Positions 15,542 through 22,810 of a stretch of 31,254 nucleotides of DNA are shown here, in pieces. The stretch is from a bacterium (lineage in GTDB: Bacteria; Cyanobacteriota; Vampirovibrionia; Obscuribacterales; Obscuribacteraceae): the NCBI GenBank assembly GCA_030431355.1, contig JAUIJG010000004.1:1-31254 (forward strand). The letters run 5' to 3'. The notes under the pieces are model-generated. The model worked only from the letters and a program-made list of their open reading frames with translations. It was not told the DNA's origin and did not search any database. The first letter of the stretch is position 1, and the number at the start of each line of letters is the position of its first letter. A program made the position numbers and the translations under genes.

Positions 15542-17005
15542 ATGAGTACTCAAAGAAAGAAAATCAGTGGGTCTTCGGACCAAAAACGTGTCAAGTTGAA
15601 CATCAACGAACCCAGCGACCGTCAGCGCATGGTCGAACAGTTCTTCGAGGATAACCTCGTCGGACAGCCTGGGCTCGCCGGCGCTGCCACCAGGGCTTAT
15701 GCACGCGGCATCAGCATCATCCGCCGCAACGGGCGTCCCATCTATGTCGTCTTCGCCCTGGGCAAGCGCGGCACCGGTAAGACGTACACTCCTTCCATGC
15801 TGGCCAAGTTCATCCACGGAGACGAGGATGCCCTGGTCAAGATCAAGTGCGGCGCCTACAAGGAGCCTCACCGGGTTGCCCAGCTCCTGGGTGCCCCGCC
15901 GTCCTACACCGGCTACAAGGACCCGGATGACCCCAAGAACCAGCTGCGTCCGGACCAGGTGGATAAGTCTGCCAAGCTGTCTCGTCACAACCTCGTCGCT
16001 TCGCGTCGGGGCTCCAGCGTGCCCATCAGCATCGTCATGTTCGACGAGGTCGAAAAGGCCATCGAAGAGCTGGAAGACGTGCTTTTGAGCATCATGTGGG
16101 AAGGGGAGGCGGATCTCGGTAACAACGAGACCACCGACTTCTCGGACTGCATCATCTGGCTCACCGGTAACGTCGCCGCAGATCAGCTGGAAAAGCTGGG
16201 CAACGTCGTCGGCTTTATTCAGCCGAAGGTCAAGCAGGGCGACATCGAAGACACCGTGCAGTCGGTTCTGTCCAACCGGTACAAGCCGGAGTTCCTGGAC
16301 CGGATTGATGAAGTGGTGATTGCCGAGCAGTTCACCGGCAACCAGATGCGCGAGATGGTGGAGGTGCACGTCAATGCCTTCCGTCGCAGCCTGGAAGATG
16401 ACCTGCCCCGCGGCAAGCAATTCGACCTGGTTGTGGACGAAGGCGCCATCGACTTCGTTCTGAAGAAGGCGCAGGAGGAGACGGACAGCGCGCGCGGTAT
16501 CGTTCGTGCCATCGAAACTCTCATCTCCGACCCGCTCGGCAACGAACTGACCAAGAACACCATCTCCCTGGGCGACCGTGTGGAGGTGGTTCACGAGGAA
16601 GGTTCCAAGGTCCTTTCCTTCTACCTGGTGGAAGGTGATGGTGCCGTCTCCGACGCTGACACCATGGTGATGTTCGGCAACCGGGATGCCGGTGTCGGTC
16701 TGGGCATGCAGCGGCGTACCGCTCGTGCCAACGCCCTGGCGAAGAAGAAGGAGAAGAAGTTGTTCCGCATCCGCATCGAGGATGAGGACGACTCCAAGCT
16801 GGCCAGCCGCGGAGCCACAATCCAGCATGAAGCCAAAGAGATCTTCGGTCTTGCAATCAAGCAGATCACGTTGACCACCGACGGGACGCCGAACTCCATG
16901 GTCTTCATCGTCGAAGGCATAGAGGAACAGATTGGGCTCTTCTCCGAGGAGTTCAAGAAAGCCGAGATCTCCGAAGTGGACAGTCTGGACGGTAACGCGG
17001 CTTGA
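15542..17005 (+). CDS. Single-ring Clp/Hsp100-type AAA+ unfoldase
   Basis: A 487-residue AAA+ protein resembling the second ATPase domain of ClpA/ClpB/ClpC, without N-domain or first ring. Walker A is GKRGTGKT (74-81), Walker B IVMFDE (164-169), and sensor 1 is near TGN (208-210). The pore loop GAPPSYTGY (117-125) parallels the canonical GAPPGYVGY and keeps its aromatic residue. The arginine-finger region YKPEFLDRIDEVV (247-259) and sensor 2 SARGIVRAIETL are present. Between sensor 1 and the finger lies VGF (223-225), exactly where ClpA/ClpC carry the IGL/VGF tripeptide that docks ClpP; ClpB lacks it. A C-terminal extension (about 350-487) is unlike known Clp domains. It is followed by a ClpP-like gene two genes on, so a dedicated degradative complex is likely. 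Codons are GC-rich. Confidence 0.88.
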   Translation: MSTQRKKISGSSDQKRVKLNINEPSDRQRMVEQFFEDNLVGQPGLAGAATRAYARGISIIRRNGRPIYVVFALGKRGTGKTYTPSMLAKFIHGDEDALVKIKCGAYKEPHRVAQLLGAPPSYTGYKDPDDPKNQLRPDQVDKSAKLSRHNLVASRRGSSVPISIVMFDEVEKAIEELEDVLLSIMWEGEADLGNNETTDFSDCIIWLTGNVAADQLEKLGNVVGFIQPKVKQGDIEDTVQSVLSNRYKPEFLDRIDEVVIAEQFTGNQMREMVEVHVNAFRRSLEDDLPRGKQFDLVVDEGAIDFVLKKAQEETDSARGIVRAIETLISDPLGNELTKNTISLGDRVEVVHEEGSKVLSFYLVEGDGAVSDADTMVMFGNRDAGVGLGMQRRTARANALAKKKEKKLFRIRIEDEDDSKLASRGATIQHEAKEIFGLAIKQITLTTDGTPNSMVFIVEGIEEQIGLFSEEFKKAEISEVDSLDGNAA

Positions 17006-17072
17006 ACTGAGCTGGGATGAGGTGCGAACAATCCCTGGGTAACAGCAGGGGGTGTAGGACTTCATCAATCAA

Positions 17073-17108
17073 AAGAGTCGGGGGAAGCGAAAGCCTCCCT
17101 CGGCTCTT
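17073..17108 (+). promoter_or_regulatory. Strong hairpin after the AAA+ gene
   Basis: A 16-bp stem with one mismatch and one or two GU pairs (17073-17088 with 17093-17108), capped by a GAAA tetraloop, in the 145-nt gap before the next gene. A CT-rich rather than pure T tract follows, so it may be a leaky terminator or an RNA stabiliser within the cassette. Confidence 0.6.
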
Positions 17109-17150
17109 CTTCTGTTGAAAGTTTATTCAAAATCTAACTGGAGATAGCCT

Positions 17151-17642
17151 ATGAGCAAAGACTCTAAAGAGCCGCTCGTCCTGAGCGGTCGGGTTTTCGT
17201 AACCAAGTCTCTCACGGAGATTCTTCCTTCCCGGGCATTGCCTTCGGGAAAGCGGACTCTCCAGGTGGGAGACATCAAGCTCTGGTCGCACCTGACCCAG
17301 GGCGCAACCACCGCCGGTGCCGGAATCTTTCGGGCAGCGGTCTACAACGGCAAGAAGTGGTGCACGTTTCGGCTCAATCGTGTGGCTGGTGAACACAGTC
17401 GCTACGAGAACTATGATGACCGGAAGCGCAAGCTCTCCCCATGCGTCGACGACCTCGTCAGGCTGAAAGGCTTGACTGTCTGCTGGATCGAGAACAGCTA
17501 CGGTGTCTACCGCTTCGAAGAACCTGAGGCATCGGTCGCCCGAACCGGACAGGAAGCTCCCGTGGGAGTCCACAAGGAGCCGCCTGTTTCGCGGAAGCGC
17601 CGTGGTGCCACTGGCGATGACCGGCAGTTGAAGCTCTTCTAG
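17151..17642 (+). CDS. Unknown protein with C-terminal sliding-clamp-like motif
   Basis: A 163-residue protein of no family I recognise. Residues 1-125 look like a compact beta-rich domain (LSGRVFVTKSL, LQVGDIKLWSHL, FRAAVYNGKKWCTFRLNRV, LTVCWIENSYGVYRFEE). Residues 126-158 are a flexible, basic linker. The last five residues are QLKLF, closely matching the QL(S/D)LF pentapeptide with which bacterial replication and repair proteins bind the beta sliding clamp; this could also be chance or another docking peptide. GGAG 7 nt before ATG 17151 fixes the start. It lies between the AAA+ and the ClpP-like genes with hairpins on both sides, so an adaptor or substrate-delivery role for the protease is plausible but unproven. 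Confidence 0.7.
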   Translation: MSKDSKEPLVLSGRVFVTKSLTEILPSRALPSGKRTLQVGDIKLWSHLTQGATTAGAGIFRAAVYNGKKWCTFRLNRVAGEHSRYENYDDRKRKLSPCVDDLVRLKGLTVCWIENSYGVYRFEEPEASVARTGQEAPVGVHKEPPVSRKRRGATGDDRQLKLF

Positions 17643-17658
17643 GACCTCGGGTCCGGAG

Positions 17659-17690
17659 CTTCGATGTCAAAACTTCTTCTCACATCGAAG
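17659..17690 (+). promoter_or_regulatory. Hairpin covering the ClpP-like gene's ribosome-binding site
   Basis: A perfect 9-bp stem (CTTCGATGT 17659-17667, ACATCGAAG 17682-17690) with a 14-nt loop. The right arm includes part of the GAAGG Shine-Dalgarno sequence of the gene starting at 17701. It may modulate translation or stability. Confidence 0.55.
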
Positions 17691-17700
17691 GGAACTAACA

Positions 17701-18294
17701 ATGAAAGTTAAAAACGCTACTTTCGTGTTCTCTCAGGACATCACCGATGTCTCTGTGGGGAACTTCATTGCTAACCTGGTCAACTGGTCCCAGAGTCACG
17801 AAGGGGATCCCATCCAGGTCATTCTGAACAGTGGTGGTGGCGGCGTTCTTGCTGCCATCGCCCTGTACGAGTTTTTCGGAGAGCTGAGGGAGAACGGGCA
17901 CAACGTCACGATCAAGGTGATGGGTCGCGCCGGTTCGGCTGCGGCTATCGTGCTGCAGGCGGCTGACGAGCGAGTGATCGCTCCCAACTCCGACCTGCTC
18001 ATCCACGCTGTGATTCCGATCTCTCAGCCCGCCGGCACCGTTGAGGCGCAGGTTCGTGCTGAGCTGGATCGCAGCTCTTCGCTCACCGATCGTACCTTCG
18101 GCATTCTGAGCCGTCGCTCCGGCGGCAAGCTCGCGCTGAAGACCATCAACAGCAAGACCTGCGGACGCTCCCGTGACTGGTGGGTGAACGCCAAGCAGTG
18201 CCTGGCCTGCGGTCTTGTGGATCGGATCGAGAAGCCCCGTCCCGCCGGCTCTGTCGCGCAGACGGAAAGCTCGTCCGACGAACAGGAGAGCTGA
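17701..18294 (+). CDS. ClpP-like serine peptidase
   Basis: A 197-residue ClpP/crotonase-fold peptidase. The three catalytic positions can be aligned with ClpP: Ser79 in GRAGSAAAIVLQAADE (ClpP GxxxS), His102 in LLIHAV (ClpP MIHQP), and Asp159 in RSRDWWVNAKQCLACGLVDRI, matching the RD...saxEAxxyGLvDxI block. The oxyanion-side glycine run NSGGGGVLAAIALYEFF (43-59) parallels ClpP NSPGG. The N-terminus lacks the longer axial-loop extension of housekeeping ClpP, and a Ser/Glu-rich tail ends the protein, so it is divergent and probably specialised. It has no signal peptide. The neighbouring VGF-containing Clp ATPase is its likely partner. Alternative readings as an SppA or ClpP-like phage prohead protease are less supported because of that partner. 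Confidence 0.87.
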   Translation: MKVKNATFVFSQDITDVSVGNFIANLVNWSQSHEGDPIQVILNSGGGGVLAAIALYEFFGELRENGHNVTIKVMGRAGSAAAIVLQAADERVIAPNSDLLIHAVIPISQPAGTVEAQVRAELDRSSSLTDRTFGILSRRSGGKLALKTINSKTCGRSRDWWVNAKQCLACGLVDRIEKPRPAGSVAQTESSSDEQES

Positions 18295-18304
18295 CAGCTG
18301 TCCT

Positions 18305-18375
18305 GGTCTGCTCCAAGGAGGAGGCAGACCGGGAGCGGAAACCCGCAGCGGGGGATTGAAAATCCCCTTGCTGCG
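18305..18375 (+). promoter_or_regulatory. Two consecutive hairpins after the ClpP-like gene
   Basis: The first stem, GGTCTGCTCC (18305-18314) with GGAGGCAGACC (18320-18330), has one bulge. The second is a composite stem: CGCAGC (18344-18349) with GCTGCG (18370-18375), and inside it GGGGATT (18351-18357) with AATCCCC (18361-18367). They lie in the 129-nt gap before the 116-residue gene, without a clear T-tract. Confidence 0.6.
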
Positions 18376-18423
18376 TGGAATTCGCCTTCTGTTGTTCCAT
18401 ATCATGATTGAAAGGAATCAAAA

Positions 18424-18774
18424 ATGAACTATGGTGCTGTGAAAATCGAAATCGGTCGGCTCTCTCCCTGTGCCAAGACCGGCGACGTGAAGATGCCGGT
18501 CAGCGCAAAGAGTTCCGACACCAACGCTCTCATTCTCTTCCAGAGACTGCTGGAGCGTAACCCGGACTTCAACAGCAATCCGGACCTTTACGGCGGCAAG
18601 ATCACCTCTCCGCAAAAGGATGTATACGAGCTTGCTTTCACCGTCCTGGTTTCGTCCGGAGCCGGTAAGCAGGATCGCGATCTGACCGTTTTCGACCGGA
18701 TGGTAGGAGCGCTTGTCTCCGGCCTGATGGCAAACGGTGTTCGGTGCTATGCGCCGGATGCCCTTGGTGCATGA
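18424..18774 (+). CDS. Small unknown protein, last gene of the Clp cassette
   Basis: A 116-residue soluble protein I cannot assign. AAAGGA about 7 nt before ATG 18424 supports the start, and a terminator follows within 10 nt of the stop, so it is the last member of the unit beginning at 15542. The first half contains a possible pair of short strands (VKIEIGRLSP, GDVKMPVSAKS). The second half looks helical (ALILFQRLLERNP, DVYELAFTVLVSSG, FDRMVGALVSGLMANG). There are no catalytic motifs, membrane segments or signal. A role as substrate, adaptor or regulator of the AAA+/ClpP-like pair would fit its place but is only inferred. Confidence 0.65.
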   Translation: MNYGAVKIEIGRLSPCAKTGDVKMPVSAKSSDTNALILFQRLLERNPDFNSNPDLYGGKITSPQKDVYELAFTVLVSSGAGKQDRDLTVFDRMVGALVSGLMANGVRCYAPDALGA

Positions 18775-18781
18775 AGAAAAG

Positions 18782-18828
18782 GGTCGGGGTTTCCATTTAT
18801 GGGGATCCCGGCCTGCTTCTTCTTTTTT
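18782..18828 (+). terminator. Intrinsic terminator of the Clp cassette
   Basis: GGTCGGG (18782-18788) pairs with CCCGGCC (18807-18813), with one GU pair and a further CCAT/ATGG pairing in the loop. A T-rich tract (six T at 18823-18828) follows. It sits directly behind the stop at 18774. Confidence 0.75.
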
Positions 18829-19282
18829 GGTGAAATCAATTATATGAAATAGTATAATCGGTAATTCTGCCTGTGAATTTATGGTGGCTTGGTCGGTCCT
18901 TTGATGGTGGTATGGGTGGTGCCTTTTTTGCGGATTTGGTGGGGCTATTTATCGGGTATTGAAGCCATTTTGCAGCATTATCAGGGACTCATTTTTGTAG
19001 CCTTGTTGATGTCAAGCGGCTTTCTTTCATAGCTAGCGCAAGGCTTGATCAAGGCAAAAGCTGTGATATTTAGCTAATTTCGGCTCATCAAGCTCTTCTT
19101 TGTATATTTATATTTACGGCGTACTTGAAGAGAAAGTTCTGAATCTCTTAGTTTCAAAGCATCTATTTATTCTTCTCTTGATTGCAGAAAAACAACCAAA
19201 CAAAACTTCTGATTATCACTACCACACGCTCTTTCTAACAAACCGACGGGTTTGTGGTTTTGAACGAGACGAAGTTTTTAAT

Positions 19283-19314
19283 TACAAAGGTGCTCAACCA
19301 TCAGCGCCTTTGTA
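19283..19314 (+). promoter_or_regulatory. Leader hairpin ahead of the MscS-like gene
   Basis: An 11-bp stem with one GU pair (TACAAAGGTGC 19283-19293, GCGCCTTTGTA 19304-19314) and a 10-nt loop, ending 19 nt before the start codon and just upstream of a GAGGAAG ribosome-binding site. Confidence 0.5.
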
Positions 19315-19333
19315 CGACGAGGAAGATTAAAGA

Positions 19334-19969
19334 ATGGGTGAAAATTTCAAGCTCAAAAGATTCCTTCCGTTTTTCATCCTGGTGACAATGGCGTTTCTTG
19401 CAGGAGGCACAAGCTTCTTCAGCGAGACCATCCAGAGCCAGGTTGTTGAGGTGCTGAAAGGCTACCTTGTACTCGCTAAGCCGATGGTCGGCAACATCTA
19501 CATCGGCCTGGTCGCTCTCAGCCTCCTTTACGCTCTCGCCCTGCCTATTCGTCTTGGTGTCGAAAGAGCGCTTGCCGCCTCCGGTGCGGACGAGCGAGGT
19601 AAGGTGGTTGTCCTCCGGGCCGTGCGGCTTGTCTACTGGCTGGCGGCCGTTCTCATCGGAGTGAGCTTCATCGCCCCGGCGTTCCTCGCTAAAGTGTTCA
19701 TCGGTATCGGGCTGTTCGGTGCCGCTCTCACCCTCGCTTTGCAGGGACTGGCCAACGACCTGATCGCAGGTGTGATGTTGAGCTTCAGCCCGAAAGTGAA
19801 AGTGGGTGACAACATCGAGCTTGTCGGTCTGGCGGTCAAAGGCACCGTGGTTGATGTCGGCTATGTTCTGACTGAGATCCGCGGCGAGAACGGAGAACGC
19901 ATTACTGTGCCGAACAGAGAGCTCTGGGCACGAGCCGTCAAAGCAACCAGCGAAGCGGCGGCAGCCTGA
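19334..19969 (+). CDS. Short MscS-family mechanosensitive channel
   Basis: A 211-residue membrane protein of the MscS family. About four hydrophobic segments are visible (about 10-27, 56-74, 97-116, 119-137). The last is the pore-lining helix with its Gly/Ala pattern, VFIGIGLFGAALTLALQGLANDLIAGVML, followed by the beta domain signature FSPKVKVGDNIELVGLAVKGTVVDVGYVLTEIR and NGERITVPNREL. The protein stops soon after this beta domain, lacking the C-terminal alpha/beta cage and beta-barrel of E. coli MscS (286 residues), so it is a minimal form. GAGGAAG precedes ATG 19334. It lies just upstream of pepA on the same strand and is probably co-transcribed. Confidence 0.85.
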   Translation: MGENFKLKRFLPFFILVTMAFLAGGTSFFSETIQSQVVEVLKGYLVLAKPMVGNIYIGLVALSLLYALALPIRLGVERALAASGADERGKVVVLRAVRLVYWLAAVLIGVSFIAPAFLAKVFIGIGLFGAALTLALQGLANDLIAGVMLSFSPKVKVGDNIELVGLAVKGTVVDVGYVLTEIRGENGERITVPNRELWARAVKATSEAAAA

Positions 19970-19993
19970 GCGAAGCTCTGGCCCTTTATGCAG

Positions 19994-20015
19994 CGGTGCC
20001 GGTATAAGAGCACCG
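19994..20015 (+). promoter_or_regulatory. Leader hairpin ahead of pepA
   Basis: A perfect 6-bp stem (CGGTGC 19994-19999, GCACCG 20010-20015) in the gap between the MscS-like stop and the pepA start, without a T-tract. Confidence 0.4.
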
Positions 20016-20047
20016 AAAATCCAAGTCAAAAACAAAAGGCTAACACA

Positions 20048-21604
20048 ATGAAATTTTGGGTTAATTCTCAACACGGTATCAACACTGTTTTTGGGGAACT
20101 CGTAGTGGTTCCCGTTTTCAGCGGTGACTTTCAGGGGGCAAGCCCTTGCGACTCCGCCACCTTCGCGGAATGCAACGATATCATGGATGGTGCGCTGATG
20201 CGTCTCGCCAGGAACGAGGCATTCGCCGGCAAGAATGGCACCATGCTGCGCTACTTCACCGACGAGGCGATTCTGGCCTCGCAGGTGATGCTCCTCGGTC
20301 TCGGCGACAAAGAGTCGGTTACCACCGATTCGCTCAAGACTGCCCTGGCTGCGATGTTCCGCAAGGTCTCCGAGTTGAAGCTCAGCGAGGTCTCCATCGA
20401 CATGCATTCGCTTTTGCAGGATGATTGGTTCGATGCTTACCCGCTCGGCGAACTGCTCGGCTCCACCGCGTGTTTCCTCGACCATACGGTCATCCACTAC
20501 AAGACCAAGCGCGGCGGCTACGAGGGCGACCACAACCTCGGCACACTCAGAGCCCTGGTTCCCCAGACCGCCCACAAGGCGTTCCGCGATGGCATGTTCG
20601 CTGGGCGGAAGATTGCCCGTGGCGTCAACCTGACCCGGGACCTGGTGGAAACCCCTGGAGGTGACCTGCGTCCCACCGGCATGGTGAAAGCCGCCAAGAA
20701 GGTGGTCTCCGAGAGCAACGGTAAGATCACCGCAAACTTCTTCTACCCGGACCGCCTGCGCAAGATGGGTGCCGGTGCCCTCCTCGGTGTTGCCCAGGGT
20801 TCTTCGGAGCCGGCGGTGCTCATCGAGCTGGACTACACGCCGCCCACCGGTCCCACCGAAGACGTGCTCTGCTTGATCGGCAAGACGGTCACCTTCGACT
20901 CCGGTGGTCTTGATCTGAAGCCGGCGGCGGGAATGCTCACCATGAAGCGCGACATGTCCGGCGGTGCCACCGTTCTGGGCGCCATCCAGGCAATCGCGGA
21001 GCTGGAGTTGCCGGTCTCCGTCAAGGTGATCATGGCAGCTGCCGAGAACATGACCGGAAGTAATGCCTATCGCCCGGGCGACGTCCTGCGTTCCATGAGC
21101 GGACTCACCATCGAGATCGGCAACACCGATGCTGAAGGGCGGCTCACCCTGGCCGATGCCATCGAGTTCGCCAAGCGTCGGAAGGTCTCCTGCATCGTGG
21201 ACTTTGCCACCTTGACCGGGGCGGTTCTTTCCATCGGAGGCGATGTGGCCGCTGCTTGCTTCGGCAACAATGGTCGTTTCACCGACCGGGTGAAGCGTAT
21301 TGCCGATTGCCAGGGCGAGCCCATGATCGAGATTCCGATGCTTCCGGAGTTGCGGAAGTTGAACGATTCCACCATCGCCGACGTCAAGAACACCGGCGGT
21401 CGCCTGGCCGGCTCCACCACGGCAGCCTGGTTCCTGCGCGAGTTTGCCGGTGAGGATATCCCCTGGGTGCACGTGGACATCGCCGGCACAGCCTACCGTG
21501 ACCGCAAGATCGGCATCTGCCCCAAGGGTGCCAGCGGTTACGGTGTTCGCACCGCCGTTGCTCTGGCGGCCGAGTTCGCCGAAGATTCCCGAATCGCGCG
21601 CTGA
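20048..21604 (+). CDS. pepA: Leucyl aminopeptidase (M17 family)
   Basis: A 518-residue cytosolic M17 metallopeptidase that removes N-terminal residues from peptides using two metal ions. All canonical E. coli PepA active-site positions have counterparts with identical spacing: K279, D284 and K291 in GKTVTFDSGGLDLKP, D302 in RDMSGG, and D361, E363 and R365 in NTDAEGRLTLAD. The metal-binding core is thus intact, although the usual GGISIKP reads GGLDLKP. The N-terminal domain (1-190) is divergent, as is normal for the family. I chose ATG 20048 (AAAGG 8 nt upstream, clean N-terminus) over an upstream in-frame start inside the leader. It follows the MscS-like gene and is ended by a hairpin at 21654-21684. 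It could recycle peptides released by the neighbouring Clp-type protease. Confidence 0.93.
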   Translation: MKFWVNSQHGINTVFGELVVVPVFSGDFQGASPCDSATFAECNDIMDGALMRLARNEAFAGKNGTMLRYFTDEAILASQVMLLGLGDKESVTTDSLKTALAAMFRKVSELKLSEVSIDMHSLLQDDWFDAYPLGELLGSTACFLDHTVIHYKTKRGGYEGDHNLGTLRALVPQTAHKAFRDGMFAGRKIARGVNLTRDLVETPGGDLRPTGMVKAAKKVVSESNGKITANFFYPDRLRKMGAGALLGVAQGSSEPAVLIELDYTPPTGPTEDVLCLIGKTVTFDSGGLDLKPAAGMLTMKRDMSGGATVLGAIQAIAELELPVSVKVIMAAAENMTGSNAYRPGDVLRSMSGLTIEIGNTDAEGRLTLADAIEFAKRRKVSCIVDFATLTGAVLSIGGDVAAACFGNNGRFTDRVKRIADCQGEPMIEIPMLPELRKLNDSTIADVKNTGGRLAGSTTAAWFLREFAGEDIPWVHVDIAGTAYRDRKIGICPKGASGYGVRTAVALAAEFAEDSRIAR

Positions 21605-21653
21605 AACACTAGCGGCGACATAGGCGATCCATTGGTGTAGTTGAATGTTTATG

Positions 21654-21684
21654 GGGAGCCGGCTGCCGTTGGGCACCGGCTCCC
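21654..21684 (+). terminator. Hairpin terminator after pepA
   Basis: A perfect 9-bp GC-rich stem (GGGAGCCGG 21654-21662, CCGGCTCCC 21676-21684) with a 13-nt loop, 50 nt after the pepA stop, followed by a pyrimidine-rich but not pure-T stretch. Confidence 0.6.
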
Positions 21685-21741
21685 TCTACTTTCTCAGTGG
21701 ACTCTGGTAAAGTGGTCTCGACTACTTAATCAGGATTCGCA

Positions 21742-22810
21742 ATGAAAGAGAGAGTAAAACGGCTCAGAAAGCTTCTGGCTGAAAGGGCACTGTCCGGGAT
21801 GATTTTGAGGGTAAGTGAATCCGGTCAGTCCACCCAGCCCAACAACCAGAACGTGCTTTATCTAAGTGGCTTCGGTGGTTCCACCGCGGTGCTCCTCGTC
21901 ACCAGGAAAAAGTGCTTCATCATCGCTGACGCGCGCTACTGGTCCAGGGCCAAATTGGAGGCTCCGGACTTCCGGCTGGTGAAGGTCAAGCGTGGAGAGA
22001 AGTTTTCCAATTTCATCAATGAAGCTCTCGCTCTGGCGAAGCTGCCCGAAAGCAGCAAGGTCGGATTTGAGGCTGACAGAGTACCCTTCTCAGTGGCAGA
22101 AGAGTGGAAAAAGAAACTCTCTGTCAAGTTGGAGCCTGTGGAGATGTTGGTGGAGAGCTTGAGGCAATACAAAGATGCGCTTGAGATAAAGTATCTGAAG
22201 TCCGCTTGCCGCAAAACTTGTAGCGTATACCGTGAGATTGAGGCTCTGGTTGAACTTGCTCTGGAGATAGACTCCAGGCTCCGTCAGCATGGAGCCACGG
22301 ACAATAGTAGCCAGCGGGCCCAACTCTGCCATACCTCACCATGCCACAGGGCAGAGAAAGCTGAGAGCAGGGGAGCCGGTTGTTATGGACTTTGGAGGTG
22401 TGTTTGCCGGAGGTTATTGCTCCGACATCACCCGAACAGTCTTTGTGCCTGGTAAAGAGCCTGCTGCTCAGATGAAGGAGATCTACAAAGTGGTGCTGGA
22501 GGCTAATCGCCGCGCGCGACTGGCTCTCACTCCTGCCATGACCATCGTCGATTTTGACCGGGTTGCCAGAGATTACATTGAGTCCAGAGGCTTTGGAAAG
22601 TATTTCACCCATGGGTTAGGACACAGTCTGGGACTGGAAGCTCACGACCCGTTTGATTACAAGAATAGTCCCCTGGACGTGGGCACAGTGGTTACCGATG
22701 AACCAGGAATTTATATCGAAGGAGTTGGCGGCGTTAGAATAGAAGATGATTTGCTTGTCACTGCCGATGGTGCAGTTAAATTGACCAGCGCACCTTACTG
22801 GCGCTTCTAG
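21742..22810 (+). pseudogene. Frameshifted M24 (Xaa-Pro-type) aminopeptidase
   Basis: Two overlapping readings encode the two halves of one M24 metallopeptidase, a dimetal aminopeptidase of the PepP/PepQ type. The first frame (from ATG 21742) gives the N-terminal creatinase-like domain (NVLYLSGFGGSTAVLLVT...ADARYW) and the start of the catalytic domain up to LALEIDSRLRQHGA. The second frame resumes at RTIVASGPNSAIPHH near 22295 and runs to the stop at 22808-22810. It carries all metal ligands: the two Asp in MDFGGVFAGGYCSDITRTV, His in GHSLGLEAHD, and the Glu residues in DEPGIYI and VRIEDD. Compared with family members, about ten residues are missing before LALEIDS and about five, out of frame, after RQHGA. 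Gene decay or an assembly/sequencing error are both possible. The stop overlaps the convergent kinase gene's stop. Confidence 0.8.

Larger units (their letters stand above)
18775..19333. other. Intergenic region before the MscS-like gene
   Basis: About 560 nt with the Clp-cassette terminator at its left end, TATGGTGGC (18880-18888) and a related ATGGTGGT at about 18904, the 8-mer GCTAGCGC (19032-19039), and a leader hairpin at 19283-19314. An ORF at 19100-19330 looks fortuitous. Confidence 0.45.

Noticed and set aside
16922..16945. IGLF near the C-terminus of the AAA+ protein as the ClpP-docking loop
   Set aside because: Docking loops of Clp ATPases lie between sensor 1 and the arginine finger; the VGF at residues 223-225 is in that position, so the C-terminal IGLF is probably coincidental.
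15413..17068. Minus-strand open frame of 551 codons opposite the AAA+ gene
   Set aside because: The AAA+ motifs in the plus frame are unambiguous; the antisense frame is a by-product of GC-biased third positions.
19100..19330. 76-codon plus-strand frame just before the MscS-like gene
   Set aside because: Poor composition (runs of Tyr, Ile), no ribosome-binding site, and it runs through the leader hairpin.
19301..21676. Minus-strand open frame of 791 codons opposite the MscS-like and pepA genes
   Set aside because: It runs across two well-supported genes and both leaders; no recognisable domain, so a shadow.
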